Source: Bacillus mycoides (GTDB taxonomy: Bacteria; Bacillota; Bacilli; Bacillales; Bacillaceae_G). Taken from it: DNA of 64,000 nucleotides. The stretch is from positions 4,707,001-4,771,000 of the forward strand of contig NZ_CP036132.1 of NCBI RefSeq assembly GCF_018742245.1. Direction: 5' to 3'. Position 1 is the stretch's first letter; every line of letters begins with the position of its first letter. Below the pieces are notes generated by a model. That model did no database searches, had not been told where the DNA came from, and saw nothing but the letters and a program-made list of their open reading frames with translations. Below are positions 40,685-50,701 of this stretch, one piece after another. A program made the position numbers and the translations under genes.

Positions 40685-41638
40685 TTATAACAATGAATAT
40701 AAAATAGAAGCTAACTTTAATGTATCATGTCTTACAACACGCTCATCATATTTCGCTAATCGCTCTTGAATGATTTCGATATTATGTTCAGCAAAACGAT
40801 CTGTATCCAGTGCAACTGGTTCCGACATTTCTTCCTCATATAACTTACGTAATTCACGAGGAATATCACGATTATTTACAATCGCAGTGTCGATAAAGGG
40901 TTTACCTAAATGATCATGTAACGCCTGCACATGATCAAACGCAGTATAACCCTTCGTTTCGCCCGCTTGCGTCATAACATTACATACATATACCTTCTTC
41001 GCTTTTGCAGCAAGAACAGCGTCGCCAATTTTGTTAACAACTAAATTCGGTAATATACTTGTGTACAGACTTCCTGGACCGAAAACAAGCAAATCAGCTC
41101 GTTTAATTTCCGCCAACGTTTCACATAACGGTTCTACATCTTCTGGAGTTAAAAAGACACGATTAATCTTCTTCCCGAAATAAGGAATCTTTGATTCACC
41201 TGTTACAATTTCTCCATCTTCTAATTCTGCATGAAGTACCGCACTTTGATTCGCTGCTGGCAATACACGTCCTCTGACATTTAATACTTTACTTGTTTCC
41301 GTAATCGCGTGGTAAAAGTCTCCTGTAATCGAAGTCATACCTGCCAATAGTAAATTTCCTAACGCATGCCCTTTCAGTCCGTCTCCAGTTGTAAAACGGT
41401 GCTGAAATAAAGCTTCCACTAATGGTTCTACATCCGATAACGCAACAAGCACGTTACGAATATCACCTGGAGGTGGAATTTCTAGCTCATCACGTAGTCT
41501 ACCTGAACTGCCTCCATCGTCGGCTACTGTTACAACTGCTGTAATATCAACAGGATATTGTTTTAATCCTCTTAATAAAACAGAAAGTCCAGTTCCACCT
41601 CCCATGATAACAATTTTAGGTTTTCTCTCTTTTTTCAT
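40685..41638 (-). CDS. yvcK: Gluconeogenesis factor YvcK (CofD/UPF0052 family)
   Basis: 317 residues with a Rossmann-like fold. N-terminal GGGTGLSVLLRGLK (about 12-25) binds UDP-sugar; ADDGGSSGRLRDELEIPPPGDIRN (about 40-62) is the family signature. Required for growth on gluconeogenic carbon and for PBP1 localisation. Its ATG lies three bases after the rapZ stop. Confidence 0.95.
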   Translation of the reverse strand: MKKERKPKIVIMGGGTGLSVLLRGLKQYPVDITAVVTVADDGGSSGRLRDELEIPPPGDIRNVLVALSDVEPLVEALFQHRFTTGDGLKGHALGNLLLAGMTSITGDFYHAITETSKVLNVRGRVLPAANQSAVLHAELEDGEIVTGESKIPYFGKKINRVFLTPEDVEPLCETLAEIKRADLLVFGPGSLYTSILPNLVVNKIGDAVLAAKAKKVYVCNVMTQAGETKGYTAFDHVQALHDHLGKPFIDTAIVNNRDIPRELRKLYEEEMSEPVALDTDRFAEHNIEIIQERLAKYDERVVRHDTLKLASILYSLL

Positions 41639-41641
41639 CCC

Positions 41642-42523
41642 TTAATGGCCCTTTCTCTTCTCCACATCACGATGAGATACATGAACGCTATACTCTGGTT
41701 TCAAATGTTTCCCAAGGTACTCTGTAAGCGTAACAGAACGATGTTGCCCACCTGTACATCCAATCGCAATTACAAGTTGACTCTTACCTTCTCTTTTATA
41801 ATGAGGCAGCATGAAAGTGATAAGATCCGTCAATTTCTCTAAAAACTTATGTGTTTCATTAAATTTCAACACATACGACGAAACTTCTTCATCCAGTCCT
41901 GTTAATGGCTTCATATGTGGAATATAATATGGATTTGGTAAAAAACGAACATCGAATACTAAATCAGCATCAATTGGAATTCCGTACTTAAATCCAAATG
42001 ACATAACATTTACACGGAATGCTTGCTCAGTTTCTGTTGAGAACAAGTGAACAATTTTCTCTCGTAATTCTTTCGGTTTCAAATCAGATGTATCAAGCAC
42101 AATATTCGCTCGCGCCTTCATATCAGTTAATAGACCACGCTCAGCTTCGATTCCCTTTAACGGCAAACCAGTTGGCGCAAGTGGATGCGAACGTCTTGTT
42201 TCTTTATAACGAGTTACAAGTGTGCTATCTTTCGCATCTAAAAATAAAATATGAGGAATAATCCATGTACGTTCTGATAAATCATCAAGTGCTCCCCATA
42301 AATATTCAAAAAACTCTCGGCCACGTAAATCAATACCGAGTGCTACTTTATTCATTTTACCTTTTGAATCTGCCATAAGTTCAATAAACTTCGGCAATAA
42401 CATCGGTGGTAAATTATCTACACAAAAATATCCTAAATCTTCAAAACTTTGTAACGCTACCGTTTTTCCAGCTCCAGACATCCCTGTAATAATTACCATT
42501 TTTATATCATTATTCTCTGTCAT
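41642..42523 (-). CDS. rapZ: RNase adapter protein RapZ (YvcJ)
   Basis: 293-residue nucleotide-binding protein. Walker A is GMSGAGKT (about 14-21); the C-terminal part holds [17 protein letters not shown] (about 255-271). In B. subtilis YvcJ affects competence; in E. coli RapZ guides GlmZ decay. Starts with AAGGAGAGG upstream. Central gene of the crh operon. Confidence 0.95.
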   Translation of the reverse strand: MTENNDIKMVIITGMSGAGKTVALQSFEDLGYFCVDNLPPMLLPKFIELMADSKGKMNKVALGIDLRGREFFEYLWGALDDLSERTWIIPHILFLDAKDSTLVTRYKETRRSHPLAPTGLPLKGIEAERGLLTDMKARANIVLDTSDLKPKELREKIVHLFSTETEQAFRVNVMSFGFKYGIPIDADLVFDVRFLPNPYYIPHMKPLTGLDEEVSSYVLKFNETHKFLEKLTDLITFMLPHYKREGKSQLVIAIGCTGGQHRSVTLTEYLGKHLKPEYSVHVSHRDVEKRKGH

Positions 42524-42543
42524 CGTATCCTCTCCTTGCAGGT

Positions 42544-43002
42544 TTAACTCGGATCTAATCGATATGAAAGCAACTCAAAATCTGGGGTATATACAAATGT
42601 ACCGTAGATTATACCATTCCCTTTAATTAAATAATCAATAATGTGATAATCTCCTGGTGCCATTGCTAAATCATCAATTTTATCAAATGTATGCCAACCA
42701 ATGATGCCTTCTTCGCTCTCTAATTTGTTTTCTCCTGCAAAATCTGTTGCTAAAAAGGAGAACATCATCCATTCAGAAACAACTTTATCACCTTCTTGGA
42801 TGACAAAAGTGAAGACCCCTTTTAATGCTGGATTCTTTAAATAAATACCTGTTTCTTCACGATACTCGCGAACAACGGTATCTCTTACTGTCTCACCACG
42901 CTCCATTTTCCCGCCCGGTGCAACCCACCAATTTCGGCGAGGTTTTTGGAGTAAGAGTACTTCATTATCTCTAATTAACACACAGTTTGTCACTCTTTGC
43001 AT
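42544..43002 (-). CDS. yvcI: Nudix hydrolase YvcI
   Basis: 152 residues. The Nudix box is visible as [20 protein letters not shown] followed by ETGI (about 30-53), matching GX5EX7REUXEEXGU. Likely hydrolyses a nucleoside diphosphate derivative, substrate unknown. First gene of the nudix-rapZ-yvcK-whiA-crh unit, same order as in B. subtilis; GAGGTGA lies before the ATG. Confidence 0.92.
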   Translation of the reverse strand: MQRVTNCVLIRDNEVLLLQKPRRNWWVAPGGKMERGETVRDTVVREYREETGIYLKNPALKGVFTFVIQEGDKVVSEWMMFSFLATDFAGENKLESEEGIIGWHTFDKIDDLAMAPGDYHIIDYLIKGNGIIYGTFVYTPDFELLSYRLDPS

Positions 43003-43172
43003 GTTTCTTCACCTCAGCTACTTGCAGCAAAATTTCTCACTGCATACTCATTTCATTATACTATCAAAAACAGTTTGCTACAACGAAGGTGCCAGTCCCC
43101 TTTTGCTAAGCAATTGTAAAAAATCTTTCTATAACAAGCAATCAAAATACCTTACTTCCCATGAACAGTACA

Positions 43173-43212
43173 TAAAAATCCCCTTAACGATTTTTATCGT
43201 TAAGGGGATTAA
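43173..43212. terminator. Strong terminator of the DUF368 gene
   Basis: Perfect 15-base arms AATCCCCTTAACGAT and ATCGTTAAGGGGATT with a short T loop; minus strand continues with TTTTTA. Confidence 0.93.
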
Positions 43213-43217
43213 AACAC

Positions 43218-44024
43218 TTATTTCTTACCGAAATAAGTAACAACCGCAAATCCTAAAATAAAAGTAATAATTGAACTTACAATTGAAATGCCACCAGTCG
43301 GAATGCCAGGGAACACAATGACAATCGACCCGATAACGAGCCCAATAATTGCCGCAAATGTCATACTTTTATAACGATCTAACAAATAACTAATTCCTTT
43401 ACTACTTACAACAAATCCGGCCATCACGCCGGCACCGATAACTAGGATTAACGGTAAATTGAGTGTAGTTAAAGCGTTAATTGCTGTTGGATACACACCA
43501 ATAATTAATAAAATAAACGATCCACTAATTCCAGGAAGAAGCATAGCCATACTAGCCATCCATCCTGCAAAAAATAAACCAATTGCATTTAAAATTGTTA
43601 ACGTCGTAATCGGATCAGCTGCCTTATCTGGTTTAAAGAATGCTGTTATTGCAACAAGAATTGCTGCAATTATTAATAAGGTAATATGACTACCTTTAAA
43701 CGTTGCCTTTGCATCAGCTTCTCTCATTAACATCGGTAATATACTAATAATTAAACCGAGGAAGAAAAATTGAGTCGGTTCATAATGATTTGCTAATAAA
43801 TATTTAATAACGTGACTTAACGTTAGAAAAGCTGCCGCTACACCAGCTGCAAGTGGGATTAAAAACGCTAAATGTTTTTTCCATTCACGGCTAAAGAATC
43901 CGCTAATTGCTGCGAGCAATTGTTCATAAATCCCTAACACAACAGCGATTGTTCCGCCACTCACACCAGGAATTAAATCACTAACGCCCATACAAAATCC
44001 ACGATATATATTACGCCATTCCAT
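43218..44024 (-). CDS. DUF368 family membrane protein (PopT-type undecaprenyl phosphate carrier)
   Basis: 268 residues, about eight hydrophobic helices, with two matching motifs: SDLIPGVSGGTIAVVLGIYE (about 14-33) and AMLLPGISGSFILLIIGVY (about 155-173), the inverted repeat typical of DUF368. Members of this family were recently identified as PopT, recycling undecaprenyl phosphate across the membrane. ATG 44024 follows GAGGAA by 10 bases; the first ATG has no site. Confidence 0.88.
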   Translation of the reverse strand: MEWRNIYRGFCMGVSDLIPGVSGGTIAVVLGIYEQLLAAISGFFSREWKKHLAFLIPLAAGVAAAFLTLSHVIKYLLANHYEPTQFFFLGLIISILPMLMREADAKATFKGSHITLLIIAAILVAITAFFKPDKAADPITTLTILNAIGLFFAGWMASMAMLLPGISGSFILLIIGVYPTAINALTTLNLPLILVIGAGVMAGFVVSSKGISYLLDRYKSMTFAAIIGLVIGSIVIVFPGIPTGGISIVSSIITFILGFAVVTYFGKK

Positions 44025-44131
44025 ACTGAATAAATTCCTCATTTCTTATAGTGATTTTTTCCGTAAAGTCCAGTATATCAATAAGAAAGCTTATAATCCC
44101 AATTGTTTTTGACAAAACTTTGACATTTCCA

Positions 44132-44163
44132 CAAAAAAAGAAAGCTCCTATCGGTAGCTTTCT
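44132..44163 (-). terminator. Terminator of trxB
   Basis: Minus strand arms GAAAGCT and AGCTTTC around a 9-base loop, followed by TTTTTTTG. Confidence 0.88.
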
Positions 44164-44184
44164 TCTCAAAAGGTATATTACCCC

Positions 44185-45156
<972 letters not shown>

Positions 45157-45225
45157 TCATTCATACACATTAAGTTACCCTCATTATACTGTTAGCATCA
45201 TTTTTTTCCCAATGATTTGCCTACC

Positions 45226-46737
45226 CTACGTGTGCGTGCGCTTAACAGCCTGCACATACTTTCGTACAGTCGCTACAGATACATTATATACATCACCAAG
45301 CTCTGCCTGTGTCATCTTATTTCTTTGTTCGCCGCGCACAATATATTCAATTGCCGCTGACCAACCGTACACATTTGTAAAAGTCGCTCCAGATGTATAT
45401 AAACGTATGAACGTACAAAACCAAAAATTTAAACACTCTTCGATTAATTCATCGTCTTTTTTCGTATAATTGTATAATGCATCCGCGATTCGTACGCACT
45501 GTTCAAATTGCTGTAAATCAGCTGGGATGCTTTTATGACTATTAAGTAAAAAGAAATATTTTGCAAGTTGCGATACGATTGGAACACCATTTTTCGCTTG
45601 CGTTACATCAAAGAAGAATCCAACCTTCTCTGGTGTTGACAATTCATTCATTAAATATAAAGCTAGCATTTTCTCTTCTAGCGTCGTACTTTTCTGAAAT
45701 GATTTTCGTAACTCTTCAAATAAAAGATTTTGTCCTTCATCTGCTAAATTCAGTGCATTCCACGGTTCTTTTCCTTTTTTATCAGGATGCAATTCTACAA
45801 CATGTTGCCACATTTTTTCAGCTACTTGCTGTTCCTTCACCATATACGCAGAGTATGCAAACCAGTAATAAAAACTAACGTCTCCTTCGTATCCTTGACG
45901 CTTTAATACTTTGAACCATTTATATGCAGGTTCAAAATGACCAATTGTTGCAAGCGTTGTTCCAAGTTTCAAACGATGCTCAAATGAAATTGGATATACC
46001 GAAACTAACTGCCCTGCTAATGACTCTACTTGCTTATGCTCTCCAATTGAATATAGAAAAATAAGCGTATTACAAAGCGCATGCATATTACCAGGACTTT
46101 TCTCTAAAATCATTTCTGTTAACTTAAGCGCTTGATCTACATTACCTGATTGAAAATGTGCAATCGCTAAATTATTATGGCCCGACCAAAATTCTGGATA
46201 TTCTTTCGTAACAACTTCTAGTGTAGCAATCGCCTCTTCTAATTGTCCGTTACGAATGTAGCGGTTCGCTTCTTCCTGCATAACAATTAGCTCATCTTCA
46301 TCCTCAATCTCTTCCTCACCCATTGTTTCTTCTTCCATAATCTCAAGCAATTCTAATGTATCTTCTACGAATTCTTTCTCTTTCGCAACTTCTAAATATC
46401 GCTCTGCATACTTCTTCGCCTGTTGAAACAAGCCCATATATGCATAATTATTTGAAATAAAATAATAGCATTGCTCAAGTTCAGGATTGGATCTAACAAG
46501 CTTTAGAAATATCTGATTCGACTCTTGATATTCACCAGATTCAGATAATGTTATTGCTAGTTGGCATAAAATAAATGGCTCCTTCTCGCTTTGTGCCGCT
46601 CTTCGAAAATATTTAATTGCATCTTGCAATTTTTGCCCTTTATAAGCCCTCATCCCTTTTTTATAAAAGAAGTCCGCTAACTGATTAAAAGAGATAACTT
46701 GTCCGCTCTCCTTATATATTCTTTGATTTTTCCCCAT
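45226..46737 (-). CDS. Tetratricopeptide-repeat protein with C-terminal helix-turn-helix (YvcD-like)
   Basis: 503 residues. Several TPR repeats (from about 18 to 300, e.g. KKGMRAYKGQKLQDAIKYFR and NNLAIAHFQSGNVDQALKLT) with an acidic insert (EIMEEETMGEEEIEDEDELI) near 140. The last 40 residues form a helix-turn-helix (MTQAELGDVYNVSVATVRKYVQ). It could be a regulatory scaffold. In B. subtilis yvcD also neighbours trxB. The ATG at 46737 follows GGAGG closely (4 bases). Confidence 0.8.
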   Translation of the reverse strand: MGKNQRIYKESGQVISFNQLADFFYKKGMRAYKGQKLQDAIKYFRRAAQSEKEPFILCQLAITLSESGEYQESNQIFLKLVRSNPELEQCYYFISNNYAYMGLFQQAKKYAERYLEVAKEKEFVEDTLELLEIMEEETMGEEEIEDEDELIVMQEEANRYIRNGQLEEAIATLEVVTKEYPEFWSGHNNLAIAHFQSGNVDQALKLTEMILEKSPGNMHALCNTLIFLYSIGEHKQVESLAGQLVSVYPISFEHRLKLGTTLATIGHFEPAYKWFKVLKRQGYEGDVSFYYWFAYSAYMVKEQQVAEKMWQHVVELHPDKKGKEPWNALNLADEGQNLLFEELRKSFQKSTTLEEKMLALYLMNELSTPEKVGFFFDVTQAKNGVPIVSQLAKYFFLLNSHKSIPADLQQFEQCVRIADALYNYTKKDDELIEECLNFWFCTFIRLYTSGATFTNVYGWSAAIEYIVRGEQRNKMTQAELGDVYNVSVATVRKYVQAVKRTHT

Positions 46738-46853
46738 ATATCCTCCAGTTTTTTGTTTTCTTCGTTCACACATTCTTCTATCTATAAGTATAAACGATTC
46801 CGTAAAAAACAAAACAGTATATTGTAATCAATTATTTCCTTTTTATTCATAAA

Positions 46854-46895
46854 AAGAGAAGGGAAATGTTACATTTTTAACATCAACCTTCTCTA
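46854..46895 (-). terminator. Terminator of yvoF
   Basis: Minus strand: AGAGAAGG, inner ATGTTA/TAACAT stem, CCTTCTCT, then TTTTTA. It overlaps the end of the coding region. Confidence 0.8.
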
Positions 46896-47389
46896 GTGGC
46901 CATTTCCTCTTTCGTATAAATAATACGCATCGGATTTCCACCTACGAAAGCGCCGCCTGGTACATCTCTATGGACAAGTGTGCCTGCAGAAACGATAGCA
47001 CCATCTCCAATTGTCACACCTGGTAAAATTGTCGTATTCGCTCCAATCATAACTTCATTCCCTATGACGATTTCTCCGAGTCGATACTCACGAATTAAAT
47101 ATTCATGCGCTAAAAGCGTTGTATTATAGCCGATAATTGAATTGTCTCCCACAGTAATCTTTTCTGGAAACATAATATCTGGCATTACCATAAGTGCAAA
47201 CGACGTTTTCTTTCCTACTTCCATCCGTAAAAACGTGCGGTATAACCAATTCTTCACGGATAAAAATGGCGTGTAACGTGCGATTTGGATGATAATAAAG
47301 TTTTTCATTACCTTCCAAAAAGAAACTGTTTTATACACATTCCACAATGAATTTTCTCCTGAAACAGGATAGCGCGTTGTCCGTCGCAC
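46883..47389 (-). CDS. yvoF: Hexapeptide-repeat acyltransferase YvoF
   Basis: 168 residues. Left-handed beta-helix (hexapeptide) repeats such as ITVGDNSIIGYNTT, IVIGNEVMIGANTTILPGVTIG and DGAIVSAGTLV, with the C-terminal GNPMRIIY typical of O-acetyltransferases. The acceptor is unknown. Start: GTG 47389 (MRRTTRYPV) with GAGGAGAGAG upstream; the frame stays open further upstream only because it runs through a dispersed repeat. Last gene of the hprK-lgt-ppaX-yvoF set. Confidence 0.88.
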   Translation of the reverse strand: MRRTTRYPVSGENSLWNVYKTVSFWKVMKNFIIIQIARYTPFLSVKNWLYRTFLRMEVGKKTSFALMVMPDIMFPEKITVGDNSIIGYNTTLLAHEYLIREYRLGEIVIGNEVMIGANTTILPGVTIGDGAIVSAGTLVHRDVPGGAFVGGNPMRIIYTKEEMATREG

Positions 47390-47408
47390 TGAACTCTCTC
47401 CTCTACTT

Positions 47409-47470
47409 ATACAAAGTGACACTTTAACCGGTAGGAACCCTCTTCCCCACTGATTACTAACTCTCATCAA
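47409..47470. repeat. Dispersed intergenic repeat (family 2), single copy
   Basis: CAAAGTGACACTTTAACCGG with TTCCCCACTGATTACTAAC matches the two copies at 21936-22050. It lies between ppaX and yvoF in the same orientation relative to the minus-strand genes. Confidence 0.65.
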
Positions 47471-47496
47471 TCAAGCATTTACAGGCAGGAATCTTA

Positions 47497-48144
47497 CTAC
47501 CCATTAATACGGGACAAAATCGGTAGTAAATCACTCATTTTATCTAGCACATAATCTGGTTTATACGCTTCTAAATACGCTCTACCTTTCAATGTCCATG
47601 AAACCGCTACTGTTTTCGTACCTGCATTTTGTCCACCGACGATATCATGATGATTATCACCAACCATCAATGTTTCTTCTGGCTTTGCATCTAATAATTT
47701 CAATGCTTTTTGAAGTGGTTCTGGATGTGGTTTCACATGTTCCACATCATCAATCGTCACGACAACATCAAAAAACTGATCAAGTTTCGAAAGCTTTAAT
47801 CCCATTTCAACCGTCTGTCTCGCTTTCGTTGTAACGATGCCGATCTTATAACCTTGCTTCTTCAATTCTTGAACCGTTTCATATACAGTTTCATATTCTT
47901 CCACTAATTCATCATGATGCTCATGATTAAATTGACGATAACATGTAATCATCTCTTCAACCTTGCTTGCATCAATCTTACTAAAAGTGTCATGCAAAGA
48001 TGGACCGATAAATGGCAATACATCTTCACGCTTATACTGATTAGAATAATAGTGATTTAACGTATGTAAAAAAGAAGAGATAATAAGTTCATTTGTATTA
48101 ATTAACGTTCCATCTAAATCAAATAACACTGTATTTATTTTCAT
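47497..48144 (-). CDS. ppaX: Pyrophosphatase PpaX
   Basis: 215-residue HAD-family hydrolase that removes the pyrophosphate made when HprK/P dephosphorylates HPr-Ser-P. HAD motifs: [14 protein letters not shown] (motif I, Asp nucleophile near 9), [10 protein letters not shown] (II), HVKPHPEP (III, Lys) and [12 protein letters not shown] (IV). The ATG at 48144 is the standard start; an earlier ATG 6 codons upstream lacks a site. Confidence 0.94.
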   Translation of the reverse strand: MKINTVLFDLDGTLINTNELIISSFLHTLNHYYSNQYKREDVLPFIGPSLHDTFSKIDASKVEEMITCYRQFNHEHHDELVEEYETVYETVQELKKQGYKIGIVTTKARQTVEMGLKLSKLDQFFDVVVTIDDVEHVKPHPEPLQKALKLLDAKPEETLMVGDNHHDIVGGQNAGTKTVAVSWTLKGRAYLEAYKPDYVLDKMSDLLPILSRING

Positions 48145-48179
48145 CGTCCTTAATCCTTTCATTACCTGAATATGAAAGA

Positions 48180-48208
48180 AGCAGCATCTTATATAAGATG
48201 CTACTTTT
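48180..48208 (-). terminator. Hairpin at the end of lgt
   Basis: Arms AGCATCTT and AAGATGCT around ATAT; the minus-strand tail is only GCTTCTTTC, so termination may be incomplete and ppaX partly co-transcribed. Confidence 0.6.
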
Positions 48209-48210
48209 CT

Positions 48211-49023
48211 CTAATTTTCTAAATATCTTTTATCAGCTTGCCCCATTTTTCGTCTCACAATAATGAAAATGATAGAAATAACAACAATTCCAATAGACAT
48301 TACTTGTGCAATACGAAGTGGTCCTAACATTAAACTATCTGTACGCAAACCTTCTACGAAGAAGCGTCCCACTGAATACCAAATTAAATATGTGAAGAAT
48401 AATTCACCACGGCGTAAATTCACTTTTCGTAACGCGAGTAGTAAAATAACACCTGCAAAGTTCCATAATGATTCATATAAAAACGTTGGGTGATAATACA
48501 CACCATCAATGTACATTTGATTAATAATGAAATCTGGTAAATGAAGACCTTCTAAAAACTGTCTCGTTACTTCATCACCATGCGCCTCTTGGTTCATAAA
48601 GTTTCCCCATCGGCCAATTGCTTGTCCTAGTAAAATACTCGGCGCAGCAATATCCGCTAACTTCCAGAATGAAAGCCCGCGTCGTTTCGCAAAAAGGATC
48701 CCTGTAATAACAGCCCCGATTAAACCACCATGAATCGCCAAACCACCTTGACGAATATTAATAATTTGACTCGGATTTTGCGAATAATATTCCCATTCAA
48801 AAATGACATAATACATTCTCGCAAAAAGAATCGCAATTGGTACTGCAATTAATACAAGATCGATAAATGTATCTTTGTGAATACCAAGCCTTTCTCCCTC
48901 GCGAGTTGCTAGCCAAAGACCTAATAGCACACCTGTACCGATAATAACCCCATACCAATAAACAGGGAACGGTCCAAGTTGGACTGCTATACGGTCAAGC
49001 TGTGGTACAGAACCTAACAGCAT
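48211..49023 (-). CDS. lgt: Prolipoprotein diacylglyceryl transferase
   Basis: 270-residue membrane enzyme (about seven helices) that attaches diacylglycerol to the lipobox cysteine, needed for the lipoproteins of this window such as FatB and the YhcN-like protein. The Lgt signature [13 protein letters not shown] (about 136-148) and H-G-G-L-I-G-A segment are present. GGGAGG lies 8 bases before the ATG; 24 bases after hprK. Confidence 0.97.
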   Translation of the reverse strand: MLLGSVPQLDRIAVQLGPFPVYWYGVIIGTGVLLGLWLATREGERLGIHKDTFIDLVLIAVPIAILFARMYYVIFEWEYYSQNPSQIINIRQGGLAIHGGLIGAVITGILFAKRRGLSFWKLADIAAPSILLGQAIGRWGNFMNQEAHGDEVTRQFLEGLHLPDFIINQMYIDGVYYHPTFLYESLWNFAGVILLLALRKVNLRRGELFFTYLIWYSVGRFFVEGLRTDSLMLGPLRIAQVMSIGIVVISIIFIIVRRKMGQADKRYLEN

Positions 49024-49047
49024 ATATATGACCTCCCTCTCCAGAGT

Positions 49048-49977
49048 CTACTCTTGATTTCCTAACTCAATCGCACTCATTAATCGTTCAGAGAACTGCT
49101 GTGCCGCATTGACTCCCATACGTTTTAATCTGAAGTTCATCGCTGCTACTTCAATAATAACAGCCAAGTTTCGACCAGGACGAACTGGAAGTGTAATCTT
49201 CGTAAGTTCTGTATCAATAATCTTCATCTTCTCTTCATCAAGACCTAAGCGATCATAATTTTTCTTTTGATCCCAAATTTCAAGATTAATAACAAGCGTA
49301 ATACGTTTATAATTTCGTACTGCCCCTGCACCGAATAACGTCATTACGTTAATGATACCTAGACCACGAATTTCTAATAAATGCTCAATTAAATCTGGTG
49401 AGCTTCCTACTAATGTGTCTTCATCTTCTTGACGAATTTCTACGCTATCATCCGCAACAAGGCGGTGACCACGCTTTACAAGCTCAAGCGCTGTCTCACT
49501 TTTCCCGACACCACTTTGACCTGTAATTAAAACACCCACGCCATAAATATCTACTAACACACCATGAACAGCTGTTGTTGGCGCTAACTTACCTTCTAAA
49601 TAGTTTGTTAAACGACTTGATAATCTCGTCGTCGTTTGAGCAGAACGTAATAAAGGCACGCCTGATTCACGTGATGCTTGTAATAACTCATCCGGTACAT
49701 CTTGATTACGAGTTACAATAATACAAGGCGTCTCTTCAGTACAAAGCGCTTTCATTCTCTCTTGCTTTTGCTCTGTCGTTAACGTATCAAAGAACGTAAG
49801 CTCCGTTTTTCCAAGAAGCTGTACGCGATCAGCTGGATAATATGTAAAAAATCCTGCCATTTCAATTCCAGGTCGTGATAAATCACTCGTATCAATCGGA
49901 CGATGAATCCCTTCTTCACCACTTACTAACTCCAATTGAAATTGTTCAATTAAATCTTTTGTCCTTACTTTCGGCAT
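49048..49977 (-). CDS. hprK: HPr kinase/phosphorylase
   Basis: 309 residues. Phosphorylates HPr and Crh at Ser46 and removes the phosphate again, thus controlling catabolite repression. Walker [10 protein letters not shown] (about 152-160) and the signature [18 protein letters not shown] (about 201-218) are intact. GGAGGT lies 8 bases before ATG 49977; the longer frame adds 46 unrelated residues. First gene of hprK-lgt-ppaX-yvoF. Confidence 0.97.
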   Translation of the reverse strand: MPKVRTKDLIEQFQLELVSGEEGIHRPIDTSDLSRPGIEMAGFFTYYPADRVQLLGKTELTFFDTLTTEQKQERMKALCTEETPCIIVTRNQDVPDELLQASRESGVPLLRSAQTTTRLSSRLTNYLEGKLAPTTAVHGVLVDIYGVGVLITGQSGVGKSETALELVKRGHRLVADDSVEIRQEDEDTLVGSSPDLIEHLLEIRGLGIINVMTLFGAGAVRNYKRITLVINLEIWDQKKNYDRLGLDEEKMKIIDTELTKITLPVRPGRNLAVIIEVAAMNFRLKRMGVNAAQQFSERLMSAIELGNQE

Positions 49978-50094
49978 ATGTATAAACCTCCACTCCGCTG
50001 CGGGTTCAGTCTCATTTGATGTAAAATTCCATTCTATCGGATATTGTACCATTTTTTTCTGGAAACAAGAAACATGGTTCCTAATAAATAGAAA

Positions 50095-50130
50095 AAAACA
50101 TTTCATATGAATCATGAAATGTTTTTCTTT
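50095..50130. terminator. Terminator of yvlD
   Basis: Arms AAAACATTTCAT and ATGAAATGTTTT around a 7-base loop, with T tracts on both sides. Confidence 0.88.
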
Positions 50131-50133
50131 TTG

Positions 50134-50514
50134 TCATTTTCTCTTTTTTTCATGTAATGGTTCAACAATTACTTTTTCAATTATCATATTAAAAATCGAA
50201 ATACAAATTGCCGCAACAATCGCTACACCAAATCCAGATATATTAAAGGCGTCCCCTAATAATGAATCCGTCATCTTTAACGTAATCGCATTAATAACGA
50301 TTAAGAAGAAACCGAAAGTTACAAGAGTAATTGGTAGCGTAATTAAAATTAAAAGCGGCTTTACAAATACGTTTAAAATCGCCAATATAATACTCGCAAT
50401 AATTGCAGTTTGTATATTTGCTATGTAAAATGCGTCTGGTGCAACCCCTTTTAAAAGTCCGGATACAGCGATTAATACAACGCTATTTACAAGAAGTGAT
50501 ACAATCCATCTCAT
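50134..50514 (-). CDS. yvlD: YvlD-like phage-holin-family membrane protein
   Basis: 126 residues with four hydrophobic helices (phage holin family 4 superfamily, DUF360-like; NVFVKPLLILITLPITLVTFG is typical). In B. subtilis YvlD lies in an envelope-stress operon; here it is alone between hprK and uvrA. I start at the ATG of MRWIVSLL; an ATG four codons earlier overlaps the AAAAGGA site, so either is possible. Confidence 0.82.
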   Translation of the reverse strand: MRWIVSLLVNSVVLIAVSGLLKGVAPDAFYIANIQTAIIASIILAILNVFVKPLLILITLPITLVTFGFFLIVINAITLKMTDSLLGDAFNISGFGVAIVAAICISIFNMIIEKVIVEPLHEKKRK

Positions 50515-50664
50515 TTCCTTACACATCCTTTTAACATATATATTTCATCATACGCTAATAGATAATAAACGCAAGTAACACGCAAGCTCTTATACCAATT
50601 TATTCTATTCTTTATACTTGTATACCTACTAACAATCTTACCAGTTTTCCCTTAGTGAAATAAA

Positions 50665-50693
50665 AACCGAGTGTAATTTCCACTCGGTCTTCA
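50665..50693 (-). terminator. Terminator of uvrBA
   Basis: Minus strand arms ACCGAGTG and CACTCGGT around a 7-base loop, followed by TTTTTATTT. Confidence 0.9.
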
Positions 50694-50701
50694 TTAACAA
50701 C

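Noticed and set aside
47390..47470. N-terminal extension of the yvoF reading frame
   Set aside because: It is translated dispersed repeat; the GTG at 47389 has the good ribosome site.
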